From Claveliimonas sp034178805 (GTDB lineage Bacteria; Bacillota; Clostridia; Lachnospirales; Lachnospiraceae): a stretch of 64,000 nucleotides of DNA. Position numbers and translations under genes: made by a program. The notes below the pieces were generated by a model, which saw only the letters and a program-made list of their open reading frames with translations, made no database searches and was not told the DNA's origin. The stretch spans positions 107,653-171,652 of the forward strand of contig NZ_JBNPMZ010000005.1 of assembly GCF_050314255.1 (NCBI RefSeq). Direction: 5' to 3'. Positions 22,913 through 31,062 of this stretch are shown here, one piece after another (position 1 is the stretch's first letter; each line of letters starts with the position of its first letter).

Positions 22913-24547
22913 CTAAGCCCTGTTCTGTTCCGCAACCAGATGTGCTGCGCCATACATCTCACGCAGCTTCGGTTTCTCGATTTTACCGGTTGCATTTCTC
23001 GGAACATCTGCAAAAATAATCTTACGCGGACGTTTATATCTCGGAAGCTTCTTGCAGAATTCATTAATATCTTCTTCTGTGCAGGCAACACCCGGCTTCA
23101 GAGAAATGATAGCCGCTGATATCTCACCAAGACGGTGATCCGGAAGACCAATAACGGCCACATCCAGAATCGCATCATTTGTGCGCAGGAAATCCTCAAT
23201 CTGTACCGGATAAATATTTTCTCCACCACTGATAATGACATCCTTCTTACGGTCAACCAGGAAAATGAATCCATCCTCATCTTCCACAGCCATATCTCCT
23301 GTATACAGCCATCCGTCATGAAGAACTTCTTCCGTCGCCTTCGTATCATTATAATAGCATACCATAACACCGGGACCTTTTACAGCCAGCTCTCCGGTAT
23401 CTCCCTGTTTCACCGGATTGCCATTTTCATCAATGATCTTCGTCTCCCAACCGTAACCGGCTTTTCCAATCGCACCTACTTTATGTATATTCTCTACGCC
23501 CAGATGCACACATCCGGGTCCGATAGACTCGCTCAATCCATAATTCGTGTCATACTGATGATTCGGGAAATATTCTTTCCAGTGCTTGATCAGGCTTGGC
23601 GGTACCGGCTGTGCACCAATATGCATCAGACGCCACTGGTCAAGCTGATACTGTTCCAGTTTAATCTTTCCGCTGTCAAGGGCAAGCAATAAATCCTGTG
23701 CCCACGGAACCAGAAGCCATACAATCGTGCATTTTTCTTCTGAAACTGCACGCAGAATAAATTCCGGATTTGTTCCCTTTAAAAGCACTGCTTTCCCACC
23801 TACAAGGAAACTTCCGAACCAGTGCATCTTCGCACCGGTATGATACAATGGCGGAATACATAAAAATACATCATCCTTCGTCTGTCCATGATGATTCTGT
23901 TCCACTTTTGCAGCGTGCATCAGGGACTGATGGGTATGTAAAATCGCTTTCGGAAATCCCGTAGTTCCGGAAGAAAAATAAATTGCTGCATAATCTTCAT
24001 CCGTAATATCAATCTTCGGAGACTGGCTGGAGCAATTTGCAGTATGTATCGTATAATCTTCTGCAAATCCCGGACATCCGTCTCCCACATAATACAGCAG
24101 ACGGTGCTTGCTGATCTCATCAGCTACTTCTTCCACACGTCCGATAAACTCCGGTCCAAATACCAGCACATCAACTTCTGCAAGTTCCACACAATACTTA
24201 ATCTCGTCTGCAGAATACCGGAAATTAAGAGGCACTGCCAGTGCTCCTGTCTTAAGCACTCCAAAATAAATCGGCAGCCACTCCAGACAGTTCATCAGGA
24301 GAATCGCAACCTTGTCCCCTTTTTGAACTCCACGCTCCAGAAGAAGGTTTGCAAAACGGTTTGCTTTTTCATTAAATACATTCCATGTAATCTCACGACG
24401 GTAATAAGAAGCACGCACCGGTTCAATCAGTTCGTACTCCTTCCATGTAACACGTCTCGTCTCCGGCATCTCCGGATTAATCTCTACAAGACACACATCA
24501 TCGCCATACAGGCGACAGTTTTTTTCCAAAATATCTGTAATAGGCAT
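22913..24547 (-). CDS. AMP-dependent acyl-CoA synthetase/ligase
   Basis: A 544-residue adenylate-forming enzyme that activates a carboxylic acid with ATP and CoA. The start is ATG 24547 (AAAGGGGATT upstream); a longer frame has no ribosome binding site. Core motifs are present: P-loop YFSSGTTGFPKAILHTH, YGLSESIGPG, the GWLYTGDMAVEDEDGFIFLVDRKKD hinge region (in parts: GWLYTGDM and DRKKDVIISGGENI) and the catalytic lysine in NATGKIEKPKL. It looks like a medium/long-chain fatty acyl or related aryl/steroid acid ligase of gut Firmicutes; the substrate is not decidable. It is the first gene of a pair with the c-di-GMP regulator downstream. Confidence 0.88.
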   Translation of the reverse strand: MPITDILEKNCRLYGDDVCLVEINPEMPETRRVTWKEYELIEPVRASYYRREITWNVFNEKANRFANLLLERGVQKGDKVAILLMNCLEWLPIYFGVLKTGALAVPLNFRYSADEIKYCVELAEVDVLVFGPEFIGRVEEVADEISKHRLLYYVGDGCPGFAEDYTIHTANCSSQSPKIDITDEDYAAIYFSSGTTGFPKAILHTHQSLMHAAKVEQNHHGQTKDDVFLCIPPLYHTGAKMHWFGSFLVGGKAVLLKGTNPEFILRAVSEEKCTIVWLLVPWAQDLLLALDSGKIKLEQYQLDQWRLMHIGAQPVPPSLIKHWKEYFPNHQYDTNYGLSESIGPGCVHLGVENIHKVGAIGKAGYGWETKIIDENGNPVKQGDTGELAVKGPGVMVCYYNDTKATEEVLHDGWLYTGDMAVEDEDGFIFLVDRKKDVIISGGENIYPVQIEDFLRTNDAILDVAVIGLPDHRLGEISAAIISLKPGVACTEEDINEFCKKLPRYKRPRKIIFADVPRNATGKIEKPKLREMYGAAHLVAEQNRA

Positions 24548-24734
24548 TGGAATCCCCTTTCTATGCCAGATCCTGATCTGTACACAAATGCACAAACTCC
24601 GGCACTTTAACACTTTTACTCATTAAAGTTTATGATACCGAATCCACGCAGGAATGTCAAGACAGAAGGGGAAATTCTCACGGAATCGCCCCATTACGAA
24701 TATAATATATCATTAGGATTTAAGGAGGTTATTT

Positions 24735-25790
24735 ATGAAAAAGCGAATCATTGCAACAGTACTGGTTTTTTCCATGATTCTGACCATGCTTGCCGCATGT
24801 TCTTCCAGTGAAACAACCGGAACGGATGACGGGCAGACTGCTGCCACCGCAAATGGGAAAACAACAGAATCGAAGGTTGTGCTTAACGAAGTGGCACATT
24901 CCATCTTCTACGCCCCGATGTATGTGGCAATTGAGGAAGGATATTTTGTCGAAGAAGGTATCGATGTCACATTGATTACTGGTTTTGGCGCCGATAAAAC
25001 TATGACCGCCGTTCTCTCCGGCGAAGCAGACATTGGATTTATGGGATCCGAGGCATCCATTTATACCTATAATGAGGGCGCAAATGATTACGTTGTTAAC
25101 TTCGCACAGCTCACCCAGAGGGCTGGAAATTTTCTGGTTGCCAGGGAAGAAATGCCGGACTTCAAATGGGAAGATCTAAAAAACAAATTAGTACTTGGCG
25201 GTCGAAAGGGTGGTATGCCGGAGATGGTATTTGAATATATCCTCCGCCAGAATGGCATAGATCCTGCCAAAGACCTGACCATTGACCAGAGCATTGATTT
25301 CGGCTCCACAGCCGCTGCATTCTCCGGCGGTCAGGGTGATTTTACAGTTGAATTCGAACCGGGGGCAACTTCTCTTGAAAAAGAAGAAAAGGGATATGTA
25401 GTAGCATCTCTCGGCACTGACAGCGGTTACGTTCCTTACACGGCATTTTCTGCAAAGAAAAGCTACATCGACCGGAATCCTGAGATTATCCAGGGATTCA
25501 CCAACGCACTGCAGAAAGGAATGGATTACGTGCAGAATCACACTCCTCAGGAAATTGCGGAAATAATCAAACCACAATTCAAGGAAACAGACCTGTCCAC
25601 GATTACCACTATCGTGACTCGCTATTACGATCAGGATACCTGGAAGGATAATCTGATTTTTGAGGAAGAAAGCTTTACACTTCTGCAGGATATTCTGGAA
25701 GACTCCGGCGAACTGTCAAAACGCGCTCCTTATGAAGACCTCGTAACTACAGATTTTGCTGAGAAAGCAGTGGAACAATCCAAACAATAA
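24735..25790 (+). CDS. ABC transporter substrate-binding lipoprotein, NMT1/THI5-like
   Basis: A 351-residue exported lipoprotein: signal peptide with lipobox LAAC (Cys22), then a linker rich in Thr/Gly and an SsuA/THI5-like periplasmic-binding fold (HSIFYAPMYVAIEEGYFVEEG, SGEADIGFMGSEA, NKLVLGGRKGGMPEMV and FSGGQGDFTVEFEPGA). This group binds thiamine precursors, nitrate, sulfonates or similar small anions/bases. AAGGAGG precedes ATG 24735 and a TATAAT box is about 40 bases upstream. No permease or ATPase is nearby, so the rest of its transporter must be encoded elsewhere or be shared. Ended by a terminator at 25824-25866. Confidence 0.88.
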   Translation: MKKRIIATVLVFSMILTMLAACSSSETTGTDDGQTAATANGKTTESKVVLNEVAHSIFYAPMYVAIEEGYFVEEGIDVTLITGFGADKTMTAVLSGEADIGFMGSEASIYTYNEGANDYVVNFAQLTQRAGNFLVAREEMPDFKWEDLKNKLVLGGRKGGMPEMVFEYILRQNGIDPAKDLTIDQSIDFGSTAAAFSGGQGDFTVEFEPGATSLEKEEKGYVVASLGTDSGYVPYTAFSAKKSYIDRNPEIIQGFTNALQKGMDYVQNHTPQEIAEIIKPQFKETDLSTITTIVTRYYDQDTWKDNLIFEEESFTLLQDILEDSGELSKRAPYEDLVTTDFAEKAVEQSKQ

Positions 25791-25823
25791 TCTGATTTTT
25801 ATTATAAACAACTTATGAAGCAG

Positions 25824-25866
25824 GTATTATGCTGCAGAATTTACTGTGGCATAATGTCTGTTTTAT
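25824..25866 (+). terminator. Terminator after the substrate-binding lipoprotein
   Basis: TATTATGC pairs with GCATAATG (one wobble) in 25825-25856 and is followed by TCTGTTTTATTT. Confidence 0.7.
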
Positions 25867-25933
25867 TTACTTTCTTTCCGTGATACAATATTGAATAGAA
25901 TCAAATTGCGTTTTATGTAGGAGGCTTACCAGT

Positions 25934-27439
25934 ATGAAAAATTTTAAGACCAAAATAAACCGACAAGTCCTTGCAGGCGTAACATTCATCATTCTTTTAC
26001 TTTCCGGCTGTTTTTACCAGGCATTGCAGGAATCCTCTCCTGCTGAGTGCGCCATCACGATTATTCAGCCAATTAATGCAATTGCAAGTAATCGTCCTTT
26101 TTATGTGGTAGGAAACCTGGAAGGAACAGTACCTGAAAATGCAACTCTGAATGTAAATATTATTGATGAAAATGGAGAAATCGTCAGAGAAGTTAGTACC
26201 TCCAAAAAGAATAATCCCGATTCGGTGATTACCGATTCCTTACATAATCTGGATGAAACAGATACAAACTGTGAAAAATTATTTGCATCCTGTATGCCGG
26301 ATCTGATTGCAGATGAAAGCGGAAGCATTTGTAATGCAGATATTAAGGCTGCATATTCGGACAACTTTTTTGCAGCTCTGATTGCAAACGGCGTAGTTGA
26401 GCATGACGGCAAAACACTTTACCGGGGAGGAATTGAACTTCTGGATGCTGATGGAAATGAATATGAAGCGTTGCCGGAAGGCAAATATAAAATAAAAGTA
26501 GAATTAAAATCTAAGGATACTCTTCTGGCAAAAGATGAATCCACTCTTATGATAGGCGGAATTTTGCGGAAAGTCATTACCAGATTCAGCCCGACCAAAC
26601 ACTACGAAAAAGTGGACGAGTATATCCAGCGCGAGAAAATAAATGTGGCTTCCGATTTATTCCCGGGATACTGGGATCCATCACAGGTAAATCCTGCTGT
26701 AACTGCAACCGGCGAAATAGAATCATTCTGGCATTCTGTCAATCTTGCAGAATATTCCTCAGATGATACCGAATATCGAATCATTCTTTACAACCTGGAA
26801 GAAACAGCTGCAAGCTGGAAAATTGAGTGTGGAGAATTGCTTTATCAGCAGATTACTGATCAGCCTGACAGAGTAAAATACTTCTGTTATGATATAGGTG
26901 AGCCTTCCATTTCAGACGACGATTCCGATATTTCAGTGAACGGAAATATCGTTCCGGTGAATCAGGAAAGCAGACTCTCCCTGCTGAGATGTGACACTGT
27001 TCCTGCCGAAACCGAAGAAAATTACTACAACACAGAAGATCCCGACATTCTGGAACTGGACACTGATTTTTCAGATGGAGTAACTATTGAATCAGGAGAT
27101 ACCATTGCTTTATACGGTGTTACCTCCCTCGTGCCAAACAAAAAGGATGAGCTTGATTTTGACACCGTAAAAAATCAGTATACCATCCATAACCGGATCA
27201 CCACACTGCGGTATCGGATCAGTGGCGAGGGAATCAACGAGACATTCGAAAAAGAGACGGGCCTTGACCGACTCTTTGAAGATAATGACCAGAAGCATAA
27301 ATCCCTGGTTGAGTTTCGAAATGTCATTACTACAAAGCCTGACTGGAAGGGAAAAACACTGACTCTTACAGTAACCGGTATTGATGCGAACGGGAATCCG
27401 GCTGATGCTGAAGACAGCATTGAACTTCATATTCAATAA
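25934..27439 (+). CDS. Large exported lipoprotein of unknown function
   Basis: A 501-residue protein with a basic N-terminus, hydrophobic helix and lipobox LLSGC (Cys26), so it is probably anchored outside the membrane. The mature part is acidic and beta-rich with Ig-like character: PFYVVGNLEG, ATLNVNIIDENGEIVREV, a LPEGKYKIKVEL segment and a final KGKTLTLTVTGIDANGNPADA, typical of cell-surface beta-sandwich modules. No catalytic motif was recognised. GTAGGAGG is upstream of ATG 25934. Adjacent to the NMT1-like lipoprotein, but separated by a terminator, so shared function is not implied. Confidence 0.75.
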   Translation: MKNFKTKINRQVLAGVTFIILLLSGCFYQALQESSPAECAITIIQPINAIASNRPFYVVGNLEGTVPENATLNVNIIDENGEIVREVSTSKKNNPDSVITDSLHNLDETDTNCEKLFASCMPDLIADESGSICNADIKAAYSDNFFAALIANGVVEHDGKTLYRGGIELLDADGNEYEALPEGKYKIKVELKSKDTLLAKDESTLMIGGILRKVITRFSPTKHYEKVDEYIQREKINVASDLFPGYWDPSQVNPAVTATGEIESFWHSVNLAEYSSDDTEYRIILYNLEETAASWKIECGELLYQQITDQPDRVKYFCYDIGEPSISDDDSDISVNGNIVPVNQESRLSLLRCDTVPAETEENYYNTEDPDILELDTDFSDGVTIESGDTIALYGVTSLVPNKKDELDFDTVKNQYTIHNRITTLRYRISGEGINETFEKETGLDRLFEDNDQKHKSLVEFRNVITTKPDWKGKTLTLTVTGIDANGNPADAEDSIELHIQ

Positions 27440-27441
27440 AA

Positions 27442-27508
27442 GATACCAGGGTAAAAGGTCTTTTCCCACCTATAAGCTAATGTAGCTTAAATCTTTTACC
27501 CTGGTATC
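27442..27508 (-). terminator. Branched terminator of the HAD gene
   Basis: A perfect 16-base-pair stem (27442-27457 with 27493-27508) encloses a second perfect hairpin TAAGCTA-ATG-TAGCTTA. On the minus strand it is followed by TTTTATT; it also faces the convergent lipoprotein gene. Confidence 0.85.
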
Positions 27509-27510
27509 AC

Positions 27511-28305
27511 TTATATTATTCCATAATGTTTCATAGCATATGCAACTCCGTCTTCTTCCACCCGCCTTGTAACATACTCCGTATAGGGCTCCAACTCTTT
27601 TGCATGCTCTCCCATAGCAATCGTATGTCTGGCGTACTCAAACATAGACAAATCATTTGTACTGTCACCAAACGCATAGGAGTTCTCCCTGTCAATTCCA
27701 AGCTTTCTCATTATAAAATCACAGGCTGTCCATTTGGAATACCCTTTCTGAATGATTTCATAAGTATCTCCGCCCCGGTCCACAATTTCCATATCTTCAG
27801 ATATATAATCGAAAAATGTCTGTTTGTCACTCTTCTCATCTGCATAGACGAATAGTTTGTCATATACGAAACTGCCTTCTCCAATATAACGATTCTTCGC
27901 TATTCCAAGATATTTATCAAAATATTTACGCTGATTTTCGAGTCCGCTGAATCTGGACATTTTGCGCGGAAGGAAGTTGTCTTCTGTACCTTCCATCACT
28001 CCTTCCAACCCGCAGGCATACATTTTCTCAATGATATCCTGTCCGCGTTTTTCTTCAATGGAGCTGCGGAGCAGTACCTGATCATGATAAATAATATAAG
28101 TTCCGCATCCACACAATAATCCATCAAAATCAATCTTTCGCACTTCAGGGCGCACTGCACAGATCGTCCGGCCTGTATTGACAAATATCAGATGGCCGTT
28201 CTTTTTTGCCTGATAAAGGGCATCTATCGTGCTTTGGGGGATTCTGTCCGTATGATTACTGATAAGCGTTCCGTCTATATCAAAATATAATACCGATTTT
28301 TCCAT
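27511..28305 (-). CDS. HAD-superfamily hydrolase, Cof type
   Basis: A 264-residue soluble phosphatase. ATG 28305 is preferred because AGGA is nine bases upstream; the ATG at 28314 directly abuts it. HAD motif I is YFDIDGTL with the nucleophile Asp near position 9, motif II is VNTGR, motif III the Lys in KGYSKWTACDFI, and motif IV FGDSTNDLSMFEYA. The C2-type cap with a long insertion (residues about 85-190) is typical of Cof/YbiV sugar-phosphate phosphatases. The natural substrate is unknown; such enzymes often act on sugar phosphates, flavins or PLP. Confidence 0.9.
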   Translation of the reverse strand: MEKSVLYFDIDGTLISNHTDRIPQSTIDALYQAKKNGHLIFVNTGRTICAVRPEVRKIDFDGLLCGCGTYIIYHDQVLLRSSIEEKRGQDIIEKMYACGLEGVMEGTEDNFLPRKMSRFSGLENQRKYFDKYLGIAKNRYIGEGSFVYDKLFVYADEKSDKQTFFDYISEDMEIVDRGGDTYEIIQKGYSKWTACDFIMRKLGIDRENSYAFGDSTNDLSMFEYARHTIAMGEHAKELEPYTEYVTRRVEEDGVAYAMKHYGII

Positions 28306-28510
28306 ATCTTTCATTCCTGTTCTCTTTTGTTTTTAATATGCTAGAGTATAACATAATTTTCTGTGCAGAAACAGCCTTTATTTTCTTGATTTGTCCCCAA
28401 AACACATTTTTTCTTTCATATTCTGTCCCTTCAGTATGTATAAAACCCCCGTCTTCTGTGCTATATTTCTACTAAACAGAAAATAACACATCTAACGAGG
28501 AGGCATTATT

Positions 28511-28660
28511 ATGACTGACCTGATTACTATTTTAGCTCCATTTATCATTGGCATAAACGGAATCATTCTGATTGTAAATGCAGTCATTGATATCCGCAAA
28601 GAGAAAAGAGGAAAAACAGCTTACGAAGAGATAAAAGAAAAATGGGAAAAGGTTTCTTAG
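28511..28660 (+). CDS. Short one-helix membrane peptide
   Basis: A 49-codon frame from ATG 28511 with a very good GAGGAGG eight bases upstream. It encodes an N-terminal hydrophobic helix (LITILAPFIIGINGIILIV) and a highly charged C-terminal half (IRKEKRGKTAYEEIKEKWEKV). The stop lies in a GGGAAAAGG...CCTTTTCCC hairpin. The helix-plus-charged-tail pattern is that of many small membrane regulators; no family is recognised. Supported by ribosome binding site and codon pattern only. Confidence 0.6.
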   Translation: MTDLITILAPFIIGINGIILIVNAVIDIRKEKRGKTAYEEIKEKWEKVS

Positions 28661-28758
28661 CCTTTTCCCATCCGAAGAATCGACAGCGAAATCATAATAT
28701 TCATTCTGTTTTCATTACTCATGATATCATATCCGAGAATTTCCCTGATTGCGTTCAT
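28657..28758 (-). CDS. Possible 33-residue peptide downstream of lrgB
   Basis: ATG 28758 to TAA 28657 reads MNAIREILGYDIMSNENR then a hydrophobic-methionine stretch ending MGKG. It lies 15 bases after the lrgB stop but has no clear ribosome binding site and its end overlaps the opposing 49-codon gene. Weakly supported. Confidence 0.25.
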   Translation of the reverse strand: MNAIREILGYDIMSNENRMNIMISLSILRMGKG

Positions 28759-28772
28759 TTTATATTTTAAAC

Positions 28773-29465
28773 TTATAAAAGCGGTGCAAAGAATGATGCT
28801 CCAATGACTGTAAGGAGCCCGGCAACCACAATCGCAAGGCTGCTCATCGCACCTTCCACCTCTCCCATCTCCATTGCTCTTGCCGTTCCAATGGCGTGTG
28901 CCGCCGTCCCAATGGCAAGACCTCTGGATATGGGACTTTTTATGCGAACAATGCGACAGACAAAGTCAGCGATTATATTTCCAAGGACACCTGTGATGAT
29001 GATAACCGCAACCGAGATGGTTACATATCCTCCCAATTCTTCTGACACGCCCATTCCAATGGCCGTTGTAATGGATTTCGGAAGAAGCGTTACATATTCT
29101 TCATGGGATAACCCGAATAAGTAAGCCAGTGCAAGTACGGTTCCCATACTTGCGATCACTCCCGCAGTGATCCCACCAACAATGGCCGCCACATTTTTCT
29201 TCAACAGTTCCAGCTGCAAGTACAGCGGAATTGCAAGACTCACCGTCGCCGGTGTAAGCAGATACCCCAGGTAATGGGCACTGGCATTATAGCTCTCATA
29301 ATCAATGCGAAACAGCACCAGAAATCCGATAACCAGAACAATGGATATCAAAAGAGGGTTAAACACTGCCAGTTTAAATTTGCTCTTTAGTAAAACTCCG
29401 ATCTCATATGCCAGCAGGCTAATGACGATTCCGATCGTCGCCGAATTCACTACCATCTGATCCAT
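28773..29465 (-). CDS. lrgB: LrgB-type antiholin-like membrane protein
   Basis: A 230-residue polytopic membrane protein of the LrgB/CidB family with about seven membrane segments and the conserved GLAIGTAAHAIGTARAMEMGE motif near 185-205. The LrgAB pair modulates murein hydrolase export and, in Bacillus (PftAB), pyruvate uptake. The start at 29465 lies 47 bases inside the end of lrgA, so the two are translationally coupled. No LytSR-type two-component system is adjacent. Confidence 0.93.
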   Translation of the reverse strand: MDQMVVNSATIGIVISLLAYEIGVLLKSKFKLAVFNPLLISIVLVIGFLVLFRIDYESYNASAHYLGYLLTPATVSLAIPLYLQLELLKKNVAAIVGGITAGVIASMGTVLALAYLFGLSHEEYVTLLPKSITTAIGMGVSEELGGYVTISVAVIIITGVLGNIIADFVCRIVRIKSPISRGLAIGTAAHAIGTARAMEMGEVEGAMSSLAIVVAGLLTVIGASFFAPLL

Positions 29466-29826
29466 GCTTCATTTCCTCCTTCCCGCCTGACTGCAACAGG
29501 CTATCCGTAACCTTGCCCGTCACGATCATAACCACAAACGTAGTCACCACCGTAATGATCACAACCGGTACAAGAATACTCTGAAGCTGCTTCCACGAAG
29601 TCAGAAGACCCACCGCCGCCGGAATAAACATCAGCGGCATGATCTCTATCAGGAATTCACCCACTTCTTTGACCTGTTCAATCTTAATTATCTTTGTTGT
29701 CAGCAGAACCAGCATCAATACCAGTCCGTAGATGCTGCCCGGTATCGGAAGAGGTACAAAATATTTTATCATCTCTCCCACACAGGTAACACCCAGTATG
29801 ATTCCAAATTGTCTCATGTATTTCAT
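29419..29826 (-). CDS. lrgA: LrgA/CidA family holin-like protein
   Basis: A 135-residue membrane protein starting at ATG 29826 (GGGAGGAAAT upstream). It shows four hydrophobic segments and the family signature FVPLPIPGSIYGLVLML plus IEIMPLMFIPAAVGLL. It forms the partner of the LrgB-like protein, with which it overlaps by 47 bases. Role as holin-like component or pyruvate transporter subunit, known for the family; which applies here is not decidable. Confidence 0.93.
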   Translation of the reverse strand: MKYMRQFGIILGVTCVGEMIKYFVPLPIPGSIYGLVLMLVLLTTKIIKIEQVKEVGEFLIEIMPLMFIPAAVGLLTSWKQLQSILVPVVIITVVTTFVVMIVTGKVTDSLLQSGGKEEMKHGSDGSEFGDDRNRH

Positions 29827-29889
29827 TTGTATTTCCTCCCACATCGGACTATTATAGACCTATTATCCGAAGCAGTCCATGATAAATTT

Positions 29890-30522
29890 TTAACTTTTCG
29901 ACACTTTAGACGTGTGATTCTCCTCCAATAAGATATTTTTTCTCTCCGTCACCACTATGTCCATTCGTATATCATGCTCTTCCCGGCAGATATCTTCTTC
30001 CAGAAGCTGTTCCCGACAGATTACTGCCTTTATCATCCTCTTCCCGGCACAACCATTTTCCTTCGACTCTGCGTTCATACTCTCTGCTCTGCTGAAATAC
30101 CGGTCATAATAACCTCCTCCATATCCAAGCCTCCATCCTCGAACACTGCAGGCAAGACAGGGCACGACAGCAAACTGTATTTCCTCCGGTCTGACCATCT
30201 TACAGTTTTTCCCAGGCTCGAGAATTCCGTAACTTCCCTCCGCCAGTTCTGAAAATGAATGGATCTCATATGCCTCCATATGACCTTTTCCTTCACACCG
30301 CGGAACAACGACTCTCTTTCCCGTCTTCCACGCCTCTTTAAATATAAGGCGGGTATCAATCTCTTCTTCTGTACTAACAAAGCAGAAAACCGTATCTGCT
30401 TCCGCGAATTCTTTCAGAGTGAGAATATTTCTGCATATTTTTTCATCAGCCATTCTGCAATATTCCCTCTGAAGGTTCTTCCTTTTTTCTTTCATAATAA
30501 TACGCTGCTGTTTTTTGTCCAT
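29890..30522 (-). CDS. ygfA: 5-formyltetrahydrofolate cyclo-ligase
   Basis: A 210-residue enzyme that uses ATP to convert 5-formyl-THF to 5,10-methenyl-THF, recycling a storage folate. The family signature RLGYGGGYYDRYF (about 130-142) is intact, as are the N-terminal basic helix KKQQRIIMKEKRK and the strand FAVVPCLACS. The region 143-165 has an insertion rich in charged residues. Its start directly follows the stop of the DUF1294 gene (TAG then ATG), so the two are one operon. Confidence 0.92.
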   Translation of the reverse strand: MDKKQQRIIMKEKRKNLQREYCRMADEKICRNILTLKEFAEADTVFCFVSTEEEIDTRLIFKEAWKTGKRVVVPRCEGKGHMEAYEIHSFSELAEGSYGILEPGKNCKMVRPEEIQFAVVPCLACSVRGWRLGYGGGYYDRYFSRAESMNAESKENGCAGKRMIKAVICREQLLEEDICREEHDIRMDIVVTERKNILLEENHTSKVSKS

Positions 30523-30783
30523 CTATCTTCCCATCCATAAAATTACCGCCACCTGAATCAACAGTATCAGCGGAACACCAACTTTAAACTTCCACTTTCT
30601 TGTCTTATGATGAAAAAACAGCATTCCCGCAAGTGCACCTGCGCTTCCGCCGATAAACGCAAGTCCTAATAATGTTTTCTCCGGGACTCTCCACTCATTT
30701 CGCTTCGCTTTCATCTTGTCCCATCCATATGTAAGAAATGCTGCAAGATTCACCACAGCCAGATATATAATTAGTAATTGCAC
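30523..30783 (-). CDS. DUF1294 membrane protein
   Basis: An 86-residue membrane protein of the DUF1294 family. GTG 30783 is chosen because GGAGG lies eight bases upstream; an earlier GTG at 30798 is within the ribosome binding site itself. Three hydrophobic segments and the signature TYGWDKMKAKRNEWRVPEKTLL, GGSAGALAGMLFFHHKTRKWKF are present. Function unknown. Followed without a gap by the folate cyclo-ligase gene. Confidence 0.9.
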   Translation of the reverse strand: MQLLIIYLAVVNLAAFLTYGWDKMKAKRNEWRVPEKTLLGLAFIGGSAGALAGMLFFHHKTRKWKFKVGVPLILLIQVAVILWMGR

Positions 30784-30854
30784 AATATTTTCCTCCACAA
30801 ATCAGGACTGCGACCATAGCGTTCCACCCAGTCGCAGCCCCGATCATACTCCTT

Positions 30855-31016
30855 TTATTTTCTAAATTCCGCACGAACCATCGTTTTTTCTTCGTAAAGC
30901 ACTCCCTGCTTTTCCCGGTTCACAGTTTCTTCTGTTTTTCCTACAATTTCACCTTTTGTCTTTCCACTTGATTTTAGCAGATTTGCCGGAAAAAGGTCAG
31001 TCTTAATCTCTTTCAT
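30855..31016 (-). CDS. Small basic protein, unknown
   Basis: A 53-codon frame (ATG 31016, GAGGTGATGG upstream) encoding a hydrophilic protein: MKEIKTDLFPANLLKSSGK, then a Lys/Glu/Thr-rich middle and a KTMVRAEFRK end. Gene callers usually miss it. A GC-rich hairpin at about 30803-30842 separates it from DUF1294. Likely real from ribosome binding site and third-position pattern; no family recognised. Confidence 0.5.
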   Translation of the reverse strand: MKEIKTDLFPANLLKSSGKTKGEIVGKTEETVNREKQGVLYEEKTMVRAEFRK

Positions 31017-31062
31017 ACCATCACCTCATGTATAGTATGCCTGGATTTTTATTATTTATTCT

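Noticed and set aside
24614..24734. TPP riboswitch before the NMT1-like gene
   Set aside because: The gap is only 120 bases and lacks the CUGAGA and ACCUGA-type TPP motifs.
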